A DNA stretch of 64,000 nt from Rhodamnia argentea (Eukaryota > Streptophyta > Magnoliopsida > Myrtales > Myrtaceae), in the NCBI RefSeq assembly GCF_020921035.1, contig NC_063158.1:7422001-7486000 (forward strand), written 5' to 3'. The translations under genes and the position numbers were made by a program. The notes under the pieces are model-generated. The model saw only the letters and a program-made list of their open reading frames with translations, ran no database searches and was not told the origin of the DNA. This document shows, piece by piece, positions 48,186 through 58,486 of the stretch. The first letter of the stretch is position 1. Each line of letters starts with the position of its first letter.

Positions 48186-49119
48186 TCATGGTTTATTGCA
48201 GATGACAATAGAAGCAAGGATATATCGAGCACTCACAGCTGTAAATTCAAGGTTATTCAAGTCTTTACTGTCTGAAATGGAGGCTCCTGGTGAAGATCCT
48301 TCTCGAACTTGGGACGAAGGTCGAGGGGGAGCCACATAAACAACCATCATCTTGCACTCTTCTACCTTTCGGCCCGGTACTTCGTTGAACTGGTATCCGA
48401 CAGCGACAAGTACGGCTAGGTTAATTTCTGCATTAAGAGAACCTAAGTCAATGCTGTTAGCAAAGTCTCTGCGATACCAATTACCATTTCTCGCGTGATA
48501 TCCTTCGCGGCAGACCCCGGACTTGCAGTTACACTTCGGACGAGAAACTTAATCTTGCACTGCATGTCAAGAGGTGCTTCCATTAGAGCGTCCATTGTAA
48601 CTGCATTGCAAGCATGATAAGTCAATCAATCATGAACATCATGGCACGAACGCTCGCATATACGCGAAATGTGAGCGAGAGAGAGAGACCTTTAACATCA
48701 CCGGTAGACCTAGGCAACACGATTCCGGTACAAGGCCTGACCCAATACTTCTCCTGATTCGTCCTCATCACCTGCAAACACCATAGACGACGCGTGCAAA
48801 AAAGCACTCAAAATTCAGGAAGAAAGAAGAGCGCAGCGAAGAATCAGAAAGCGAAATGATGTGCCAGAGATCCTCCGATCTGCGGAAAATTGAAATTTTT
48901 ACCTCGAAAGCTACGTAGTTGTCGGTCTCATTCGACAGCCGGAGAGAGCAAGAGATCAGCTTCCTCAACTCGACTGAGCAAAAAACATTACCAAAATCAG
49001 ACATGGGATTCCGGAAAAGGAACAAAAGTCGTCTCCGAACAGATGAAAGAACCCCGATGAGGCTTACGAGGGAACTGAAGCTCTTGAGGTTCGTTCCTGA
49101 GGAGATCGCCGGTACTCAT
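48186..49119 (-). CDS. VAP27-like, MSP domain only (copy 3)
   Basis: Exons 49068-49119, 48903-48973, 48690-48771, 48485-48600 and 48186-48389 give 174 aa with an intact frame. The product has a full-length MSP domain and linker but no coiled coil or anchor. It ends in the same intron-5 read-through tail as copy 2 (VSARYILASIVICNKP). The MSP core has diverged at the FFAT-binding face: the complete gene's [10 protein letters not shown] reads NQEKYWVRPC. Homology to the other copies stops near 48172, just after the tail, where copy 2's promoter region begins. There is no exon 6. It could be a functional soluble variant or a decaying copy. Confidence 0.72.
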
Positions 49120-51981
49120 GGCGGAACCACAGGGGGAGCGGGACGGCAAAATGTTTATACACGACAAATCTCTGATTCCGGCGGCCTAGGGTTTCTCACT
49201 CCAATGCCTTGTTGCGCTTTTAATCTCTTTGCCGTAGCCAGGATGAAACTGAAAGCTCGGGTATAAAATCTCGTCTTTCGATTCATATCTAAGATAGCAT
49301 CAAATCGGATATAAAAAATGTAGTTTGAATTAAAAATATCTTTCGAAGGAAGTAAGATGAAGTTGAATAGGGTTTCTTATATCCATGACATAAAAGTTAC
49401 TTTTTTCAAACTACAAACTTCTTAAATTAAAAACTTTAAGTAGTAGCTAAATGTAAACTAATATTTGAATATTAGTATTGAAAATGAAAATTCAAAATAA
49501 TAGTAAAATAACGGACAACTTTTCTTTTTTTAAAATTTATTCCTGAATTTATTTATATATTTGAATTTATGCCTATTCTTTTTCTTCTTCTTTTTGTGGT
49601 CGGAAAATTTCTGTCTATTTTGCAATATATATTATGTGTGTGTATATATTTAGCATCTATATTCGTTTTATTTTAGATATGCTAGTATATTTTTATTAAG
49701 GAATGCTGGAAGGGAATAAAAAAGGAATTAAAAAAAAGAGATGAAATATAGTTAACAAAATAAGTAAATAAAAGTGAAATAGAAGAACCCAATTTTAAAT
49801 GAAAGAATTCAAATTTGAAATGGATCTTTCTAATTTACTCTATCTCTTTCTTCTCCATATCTGTACTTCATGTTGAAGTTTCACGACTCATCCTTAGTTC
49901 TTTGTTCACCTCAAAGCTCCAAGAAAATGAGAGAGTCAAAACTTCTTCTCCGTAACTCTCCGATTTAAGTCAAAAGTCCACGAAAGTGGCAAAAAGCTCA
50001 AAACACCTTTTTTCCGTAACTCTGTAATTCATATTGAAGTTTCATGAATATAGCGAGAAAGTCAAAGCAATATATTTTTAGTAATCACGGGAATGAATAA
50101 TAATGTTTTCTCTATTTTACTAGGTTTGACGTTTGTTGGCTGACAACCAAATATTGTAGGCAGTTTCATTAATAATGTCATTCCCTAGAATTCTAGGGAA
50201 AATTGTTCAAAAGATCCCGGACATATTACACTTTTGTCAATTGAGTCTTAAACATTGAGTTCATTCGATTTCAGCCAAAAATCACTAACGTGGATATTGG
50301 TTGTCCTACGTGGCACGATCGACGCTAATGTATATAATTTTTAATAAATTTTTAATATTTAACAATGTCTCATTATGTTTATTTTCCCTCTTTTCTTTCA
50401 TTTCTTTCTTTTTTAATTATTTGGTTCAAACTAATGACGAGGCCGCCTACCATGGGTGAGGGGCGACGACCTCTGCCCACAACCCTTGCCGAGTTTGGCA
50501 AAGGCTTGCGACGCCTCGCCAACCACAATGAGGGCTAGCGAAGGCTTCACCGCCCTTGCTCAAGGGCCGACGGGGGTTGCCAGCCCTCCGCCGGTGGTCG
50601 GCGGCCCCACCGACCCTTTGAACCAAAAATTTAAAAAAAGAAAGTAAAGAAAAAAATAATAATAATCTTAAAAAATATAAAACATTATTAAAAATTATTT
50701 ATGCCAATGATAGTCATGCCACGTAGGATGATCGGCATCTATGTCAAAGATTTTTCAGCCAAAATTAGCTGGATAAACTCAATTAACAAAATTAAAAGAT
50801 TTAAGAGTAAATTGGCAACAATGCATTAGGTTTAAAGATCTTTTATGACAATTTTCCCTAGAATATAATATGAATATGAAGAGGTTTGAGAGGACATTCG
50901 TCTGATATAATTTGTTCCATGCCGATTGGCGATTTCACGGTCCTAAATGTAACTACCATGCTATTCCCAAAAAATTGAATATAAGACAGGCCGGACGCTA
51001 CAGGAATTAACATAAGAGATTTCCCAAGAATCTAAAATCCTAAATCTAGTTCACTCGCTGACTTTTTAAGCACCCATGGCTAAATGCTTCTGGAGAGTGT
51101 CAAGGATCACAGTTTCGAGGACTAAGTTATGCTAGATACATTTTCTCTTTTCAAAAAAGGTTTGTCTGACACACAAACATAACTTTGTTATTAAGCCCCG
51201 ATAAGATCCTGCGAGCTACGACCTACGAGTCATCAAATTTTAAGTTAAAACTAGGCATTATGCAATCTTGTTCGATCCAATATAATAATACAATCAAAGG
51301 CAAAACAAAATAAAGATTCGTTATAAAAAAACGGCATTATCTCATTATCTAGAAATAGAAATAATTATCTAGAAAAAATACATAATTTAATAAAAGCTAT
51401 ACAAAACCAACCATGAGTTAAGTGATATATTATGACGCAATAGAAAATTAGATGCAACCCAAATACAACGCTAACTTTTTTTTTTTCCTTAAATTAATAA
51501 TGACATAATTAAAACTAATCACTGAAATGAATCTAATATCCTAGATTAGTTAAACACCATAACTTATTAATTGAATGCCTAACTTAATAAATGCAGGATT
51601 TAATTAATTGGTAATGAACTAAGTAAATATAAAATGCTAAATTATCTATCAAGTGTGAATACTTACTCTGTAGTGAAAGGGTATCCTACCACATCTCTAC
51701 ATCTTTTTGTCTTTTCTTTTCTATTCAAACCTAATAAATCACGAAATAAAGTCCTAAAGTAAATCTAAGGATAAAAGTAAAGTCCTAAAGTAAACAGACC
51801 TTAAAATTTAAAGACTCCTAAAGAAACCTAATATGAATTAATTATTGAATCTAATGTGCAAGCAACTCCTAATCATGCTTCTATGACATTTTTATTTTTT
51901 TTTTCTTTATTTATAAAACTAATTAAAGACCAAAAATTATTCTAAAACAGAATTAAACACCTAATTACCGAAGTTAATCAA
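49120..51981. other. region upstream of VAP27 copy 3
   Basis: No intact gene. Positions about 50130-51250 are similar to 46590-46950, including a degraded exon 6-like stretch at about 51205-51245. They look like the 3' tail of a fourth, lost VAP27 copy. A foldback element is inserted within it (50196-50858). Confidence 0.5.
50196..50858. mobile_element. foldback element, family A
   Basis: The left end GGGAAAATTGTTCAAAAGAT and the right end ATCTTTTATGACAATTTTCCC are inverted repeats. Flanks TAGAATTCTA and TAGAATATA suggest a 9-bp target duplication with one later change. The arms carry the ACGTGG...CCTACGTGGCACG block. The GC-rich centre at 50440-50640 has ACGACGCCTCGCC-like units. It interrupts the segment shared with 46590-46870, so it arrived after that duplication. 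Confidence 0.8.
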
Positions 51982-53003
51982 GGGAAAAATTCAAAAAAGG
52001 GCCTAAAGTCCTCTTGATTTTTCAAATAAGGGCCCAAAGTGAATTATGTTTCAAATAAGGGTCCGAAGTAATATAGTACGTTTCAATTGAGGGCCCGAAG
52101 TGGTTATAATGTTTCAAAAAAGGGTCCGGCTTGAAGGGTATTTTCGTTATTTCACATTTTAATTTTTTTTCTTTTTCTTGATTGTAAAAAAAAAGTATGC
52201 ACAGGCGGGAGGGCTGCCCCTCCCGCCCGTGGCCGCCGGCCCACCGCCGGTGGGGGGTCGGCAGGGCGCGGCGAAGGCCGGCGGGGTCGCCGGCGACCCG
52301 GCGGCCACGCCGTCGAGGCGAGGGCCTCGGCCCTCGCCAAACCGGGAGAGGGCCCGACCCTCTCCCGGTTACCGGGCGACCCCGGCCCGGTCTCGGGCGA
52401 CGGCCGGCGACCCCGATCCGGGCGGGGACCGCCGGCCTCACCCGAGATCCGGGAGAGGGCCCGACCCTCTCCCGAGTTACCGAGCGACCCGGCCCGGTCC
52501 GGGCGACGGTCGGCGACCCCGATCCGGGCGGGGACCGCCGGCCTCACCCAAATCCGGGAGAGGGCCCGACCCTCTCCTGGTTTTGGCGAGGGCCGAGGCC
52601 CTCGCCCCGACCGGCGGGGCCGCCGGGAGTCGCCGCGCTCGCCGACCCCCCACCGGCGGTGGGCCGGCGGCCACGGGCGGGAGGGGCGACCCTCCCGCCC
52701 GTGAAGTAAACTTCTTCCTATCTCTTTCTTTTTTTCTTTTTTTTTGTGGAAACAGATAACAAAAATTATAATAAAAAAGAAAAAATTAAATAAGTAAAAA
52801 GACTAAAATACCCTTGAATCAGACCCTTTTTTGAGATTTTAAGGTCATTTCAAGCCCTTGTTTGAAACAGTATTCACTTGAGGCCCCTATTTGAGAAACT
52901 ATGAGAACTTCGGGCCCTTTTTTGAATCAGTGTTCACTTGGGGCTCTTATTTGAGAAAACATGAGGACTTCGGGCCCTTTTTTGAATTTTTCCCGTTAAT
53001 CAA
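51973..53003. mobile_element. foldback element, family B, perfect 9-bp target duplication
   Basis: The element spans 51982-52994 between two exact copies of GTTAATCAA (51973-51981 and 52995-53003). The ends GGGAAAAATTCAAAAAAGGG are perfect inverted repeats. Each arm is an array of four to five ~30-bp units (TTTCAAATAAGGGCCCGAAGT). The core at 52200-52705 is roughly 80% GC and is itself an inverted repeat. It also holds a direct duplication with a ~106-bp period (52344-52555). No protein is encoded. A 9-bp duplication and inverted ends fit the Mutator superfamily; the arm design fits foldback elements. Confidence 0.9.
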
Positions 53004-55771
53004 TTTAACTATTAAAAATAAAATTAACTAATATATGCTGCAAACTAAATTAATGCAGTATGTTAAACTATATAAATTAAACATGCAATCTTTCAAGTTC
53101 ATTACATGCGGTATGATGACATATATGAATAAAATAGTAAAGATCCGATTTTTGACTTAAAGATCCAATCTTTATGCATGATTAGTGCTGGATACATTGT
53201 AAACATACGGGAGAGGATTAAACCAACGTGATTAAACCAAGCTTCATGCAATTTTCTTAAAGTAAACTCACGCATAAATGTAAGTGTATGTTCTAAACAA
53301 ATACCTTCATGGAATAAACTATCAAACAGGGTAATAAAATCTAATTAATGCAATCTGAATGCAATATTAAAGAAATGAATCCACTTATAAAATATGAATA
53401 TGCAAATTACTAAATTCTCTTCTAGATATATTTTTGCAATTTTTTTATGAAGATGCAATCTAACATTACTAACATGCAAGATGTGATTTCTATCTTGTCT
53501 TTTTATAATATGAGATTTTATGAATATAAAAAATGCAAGTGTAGCAATTATGGCTTCGTTTGTTTCGCAAAAAATGAATAATTCGGAAAACATTTTCCGA
53601 ACAATAATTCCTTTTATCGCTTGCAAAAATAAAAGAAACGAAATTTCTTTTCATCATTCACAAAAATGTTTAGACATAAATTATTGTTGATAATGAAAAC
53701 ATTTTTCATTGGCTAATTATTTCAAGCATTATCATTTTTTGAAAATATATATTTTCCAAATCATTATATTTTTCTCGAAACAAACGAAATCCAAATAAAA
53801 AAAAACACTTTTCACACTAAATTCTACTTATTCTAACGTGACAATTATTGATGCAAAAAAAAAAAATACGAAATCCTATCCTAACCTGCAAAAATACACG
53901 GAATCTTAGATATGTCCATCTATGGATGCCAATATGAATATTTCTAGATATGTATACCATGTGATTTATTAACCATGCCCTAATTACGAGTGTAAATCTA
54001 GTATGTCAATCTAACACTCAAACCTAAGAAGTACACTATATGATATGATATGCATATTACTGTACGTATGAAACTACGAGTAGAACATTTCTTGTGTTAA
54101 TTACTTTCCTAGTTTGTAACATCACATGCAATTCGGATGCAATCGTAGAGCAGGCAATTTCAATCAAATTGATTTGATGCGGCAACATTATTATAAAAAT
54201 AATTTCAATAATGCCTAAATGCAATGCAAAATTACACGAAAATGTTCACAGTGTGAATGCACCGTTGATTTTTTTAGTTTATGGGTCAAGTTTGATCCTT
54301 AATTTTACTGCAAAATGAATGGCAAGAGTAAGAGCCAATAGTTAAGTGTCAACGGGGACTCCTGTATTTGAAATCGTTGGAGCTGGTGATTCGTCAGCGG
54401 TCTTTCCACGGAGTCAAATCCGATTCGATTCCAGTTCAGAACATTTTCTAGCTAATTCGTAGTGTCTTAAGCAGTCGTGTACATGGCAAGGCAGGTTTCA
54501 GCCGACGATCCGAAGCTCTCTTATAAGTAACAGCGGCACTGAGCTTTGTTTCTGATCAAGGTGGCGAATCCGATGAAGATTATTACATTAACAACTTCGT
54601 ATTCCTGCACTAAATTGATCAAATGTCGTTTTGCCAAGTCTTCCATAAAATTTTATCGAAGTGTAACAGGAGAAGTATGAAATCTCTTACGAAAAGAAAA
54701 GGAATATTTGCAACTGAGACACTTAGAGCAAAACGTCTAAAGGATCAGTGTAGAATAAACCACAGTGCAGAGAAACAGGGCTGTGCAGGTTAACTGTGAA
54801 AAATCTGGATCACATGCTGCTGGTTTCGTGCATTATAGTGATATCAGAACGGCGACTTTGCCCCGAATGAATGGCTACTTCCAAACAAATTGAAACTGGT
54901 GTCTCACAGATGTGGCGGTGATTCACTTCATGTAACAAGTAGAAAAGGCGATGCCATATGCCAAGACAAGACCAGTGCAAAGCAGAAGAAATCTGTATCT
55001 AAAGCTTAACAGATCACCGGCAGAAGTCACCTTTTTTTCCCTTCAAGAACTAAGGTGACTAACATCAAGCCAGCTTCGACTTCAAGGCTTAATAATGGTT
55101 AACACCCGCCTAATCATCTTGTTAGACCGCACGGCATGCGCAATGCTCAGGACTGTGATTACTCTTCATGCAGACTGTCAAAGATCAAAAGTCAACCTGA
55201 ATAGTCATCTTTTTCCTTCACCATTGTGACAGAAGGGGGTAATGTAACCGTTAGGACTATGTCACATCTGTCCTGTTGTAAGCAATGTAAGCCTTAGAAG
55301 GGATAACATGCCTCCTTTTTTTATTTCACTACAGATGGCCGTGTGGTGACATGGCACGACATACGGCAGTCCAAGACAGGACCCAAGATTGAATTTCAAG
55401 TTGGGCAAAATTGGTTGACCGGCCACACTTGAATTGGAATGGGGTAGAGAATGAAAAAGATACAAAACAATGTAATGTACTCAATAACCAAAACAAAATT
55501 GTGGGTCAAATAACATAACCCTCATCTGTAGGAGAAAGACAAACAACCTTTTCTTGTGATGAACTGTAGAAAAGCAACCGGCTTGAACCTTAAGGCACCA
55601 GAATCTTTGATTGTATTGGTAATATGTCAGCAGATATACACCAGAAAACATGAAGAATTCCAATGAACCACATATTTCCAAGTTCCAACACGATTTAGTT
55701 GATAATATGCTGAGATGTTTACATGTTTGATTGCGAGAACTTACCATCCAACTATGACTAATTATCCAACT
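53004..55771. other. intergenic, nothing coding
   Basis: AT-rich to about 54250, then more balanced, perhaps including a long 3' untranslated region of the gene ending at 55772. A short MITE-like element is at 53552-53792. Confidence 0.5.
53552..53792. mobile_element. short AT-rich MITE-like element
   Basis: The left end GGCTTCGTTTGTTTCGCAAA and the right end TTTCTCGAAACAAACGAAATCC are inverted repeats 241 bp apart. They match the element at 29107. Confidence 0.72.
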
Positions 55772-56779
55772 CTAACCATCAGCAGGAGCAGATCCTCTCC
55801 AATGTGTTTGATCAGAGGCACCAGCAAACCAAGCAACCCTCATGAGCTGTACACCAAGTATAAGCACCCACCAACACACCAGAGCCCTAAGCGTATGCAA
55901 CATCCACCCAGGAGCATTCATTTCAGTCCCAAGCTTCAAACCCCTCATCAGCTGTAATACCCGGTAAGCCTCATAAACAACCGGTGTCACTAGCCAAACT
56001 GGAGATTGCCAATGCCAAGTCAACATCTCAGTCAGAATTTGCACAAACAAAAGCAACATGTATGGCCCCAACAGTACTGTGAATGAGATAAGTGGCAGTT
56101 GAGGTTGGAAGAAGCCCTTTTGACATCCAAAGAGTATCATCGAGGGAACAATAACTCCCACTATAGCAGCAATTACATTCCAGAATTGATAGCTAAAAGG
56201 AACCTTGCTGTAGCGCTCCTGCACCAATTTCATCGGCTGGGCACAAGAATCGGCCATTAGGAAAAAAAGCGTAGCACCCAGGTTAAAGATGCAATCCAGC
56301 CCAACCAATGAAAGCAAGCTGGCGATGTTAGGGCCTTGGAAGACTGAAGACATCGGCAGCCATAACGTTGGCATCATGCCTGTCATAAGGAGGACAGAAG
56401 GACCCAGAAGCCACAATGGCCATCTTAAAAACATAGTCTTTAACAAAGTCTGATTATTTGTGCCAGAAAGCTCCTCTGCCGTTTCCACTTCCAGTGACTC
56501 AGATGCGCTCTTGGAGCTCAAGTTTTCAAATAAGTCGGTGGTTTTGGTAAAGAGGTTATCTCCATCCTCTCTTGGTGAATAAGTAGTTGGCGAAGGTTCC
56601 CACTGAGACGTCTTTTGACAGCAGATAACGGGACATTTACCTGGAAGGCGGAAGCTACGAACATGGAGAAGACATGATGGTTTCAAGATCAAACATTTCC
56701 ATCTCTGAGAATGGATTCTGGCCGCAGCAGTAGACATAGCAGATGGACTGTGCGCTAAAATCGCTGCTCCTTGATTCAT
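55772..56779 (-). CDS. predicted plastid multi-pass membrane protein, DUF7733-like
   Basis: 335 aa encoded by one coding exon. The ATG at 56779 is the first in the transcript: a non-coding 5' exon (57587 to about 57680) is joined to an acceptor at 56861-56862, and neither leader part contains an ATG. The N-terminal ~75 residues are Ser/Arg/Cys-rich with few acids, like a chloroplast transit peptide. Five hydrophobic segments follow (about 117-142, 151-178, 197-218, 228-251, 304-325), with conserved-looking LTWHWQSPVWLVTPVVYEAY between the fourth and fifth. I recall plant proteins with this core under DUF7733, but the function is not known. The family name is from memory and should be treated as likely, not certain. 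Confidence 0.82.
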   Translation of the reverse strand: MNQGAAILAHSPSAMSTAAARIHSQRWKCLILKPSCLLHVRSFRLPGKCPVICCQKTSQWEPSPTTYSPREDGDNLFTKTTDLFENLSSKSASESLEVETAEELSGTNNQTLLKTMFLRWPLWLLGPSVLLMTGMMPTLWLPMSSVFQGPNIASLLSLVGLDCIFNLGATLFFLMADSCAQPMKLVQERYSKVPFSYQFWNVIAAIVGVIVPSMILFGCQKGFFQPQLPLISFTVLLGPYMLLLFVQILTEMLTWHWQSPVWLVTPVVYEAYRVLQLMRGLKLGTEMNAPGWMLHTLRALVCWWVLILGVQLMRVAWFAGASDQTHWRGSAPADG

Positions 56780-57586
56780 AGTTTTGAATCTCAGTTGGAT
56801 CTTCACAGTTTTGCTCACAGCACCCCGTTTGATCTTTAAGGCCTAATATTGAGAAGTCCACTGTGAGCAAGAAGCAAAATTTCAGATCAAGAAATACAAA
56901 GGCACAAGATTGGCAATCATCAGAGTTACAAAAATCCTCGAGTGCTAAATTATATGAATATAATATAAGCCGACAACAAACTATTGCTAGTTCTGATTAA
57001 CAGTTCAGATAAGCATCTGAATGACACTAGCAAATATCTCATTGATCACCGATGAAGACAGGGTAAGGCCATCTTAAAACATAGGAAGCCATATGAGCTT
57101 CAAGGCACCAAAAGCCATCAAATTGTGTTTCAATCATTTGCTTCGTCTTGTGTGAAGTTTGAACTATTCGGTAAGTTCACCAACGCCCCTCGGAAAAACT
57201 GGTGATGCAGATAAAAAATCCCTTATCTGACCATAAAACCCAGGTTCATCACCTCGGCAGTAACTCTGTCTCAGACTCAGACCCAACAAAACAGGACTAT
57301 CTTATTTGCTGCCGATTGACTAGCCAGAGCTTGAACTAATCATCAAGCTGAAATGGAAAAAGAGCACCCACCTTCAAGAAGACGAAAGACAACTCCAAAT
57401 TTCAAGTCGCTAGCAGATTATCATACTTAAAATCACAAAAAAATATATATGTACATACAGAACCTAATTGACGAACAGCGAAGAGTACTCTCACATCGAT
57501 CCCCGACAATGAAGCAGAGTGCAAAGAAAAGCAGAGGGAAAAAAGGGTTTACGAGTTGGAGGCCATAAGATTCAATTCGGACTCAC

Positions 57587-57680
57587 CTCTCGCTCTGAAT
57601 AGCTGCGTCTCTTGGAGTTGGAACAGAGGCTGGAGCTGCTCCCCGTCAGACTTCAGCAACTGCTCTGTTCTGTAGTCTCT
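57587..57680 (-). other. 5' untranslated exon of the DUF7733-like gene
   Basis: Lies between a TATA box (57706-57715) and a good donor AGAG|GTGAGT at 57587. The matching acceptor is at 56861-56862. The upstream boundary is inferred from TATA spacing. Confidence 0.6.
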
Positions 57681-57705
57681 TTACTTTCGGCTTCCTGTAC
57701 GTCGG

Positions 57706-57715
57706 TTTATATAAA
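57706..57715 (-). promoter_or_regulatory. TATA box of the DUF7733-like gene
   Basis: The self-complementary stretch TTTATATAAA, about 30 bases upstream of the inferred start of transcription. Confidence 0.6.
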
Positions 57716-58486
57716 TACCATTCCTCAATTAATAATCCAATTACGGTGAGAAAATAATTACAAAATCGTCCCTCAAGTTTGTTTCCGATTACACTTTCGT
57801 CCACCTATCACTTTGCAATTGCATCCCTTTACTTTGAAGACGTTGGATTTGTAGATTGAGTTTTGTCGTTAGGATTCGGATTGGACCGAATTGCCTCTTT
57901 TCTTTTCATAAAGGTCCCTAACATCTTCTTATCCCGGCTTGGAGGAAGAGTAATTTGGTCTCTTAAGATAGCCTACTATGAGAATTCGGAATTTTGAAAC
58001 TTGGAATTCGAATTCTACCACCGGGCACTATGTATTTTTATTTCCCTTTTCTTCCCTAAGGCGACTTGAATCGGGACTCCAGATTTACTTGAATATTTAG
58101 CTTTTACTAATCGATATGCATCGAATTTAAGCTCGAGCATCAAGAATGCCGGGTCAAACTAAGCTCCAAGTGAAGCTTGAGAGATCCAATCTAAACCATG
58201 ACGCGCCTTCGTTTCTAACTTTTCGGATCAAGTTTAGAGGCAATAAACGAAATTAACAGACGGGTTTGATAATAGCACGACTTAATTATAGCTTATTGCA
58301 TCCATATCAGGTTGTGGCAAAGATTCGGATCATACAAGTCAGTTTCTCTCTAATCTCTACTTATAAAAGCCTGTAGCTTACTCGTCGTGGATGGTACACA
58401 TCTCGAAAGGCACGTGAGAACACGTCGCAATGTCGCCGGTAGCATCATATATTGTGGTAATGACTAATCACAAAGTATCCTAGCCA
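57716..58486. other. spacer between the DUF7733-like and SPX genes
   Basis: No gene is seen. It holds the promoter of the left gene and the 3' end of the SPX transcript. Confidence 0.5.

Noticed and set aside
52178-52759. Long GC-rich open frames on both strands (131-193 codons)
   Set aside because: They lie in the inverted, GC-rich core of the family B foldback element. High GC removes stops, and the translations are Pro/Arg/Gly runs on both strands.
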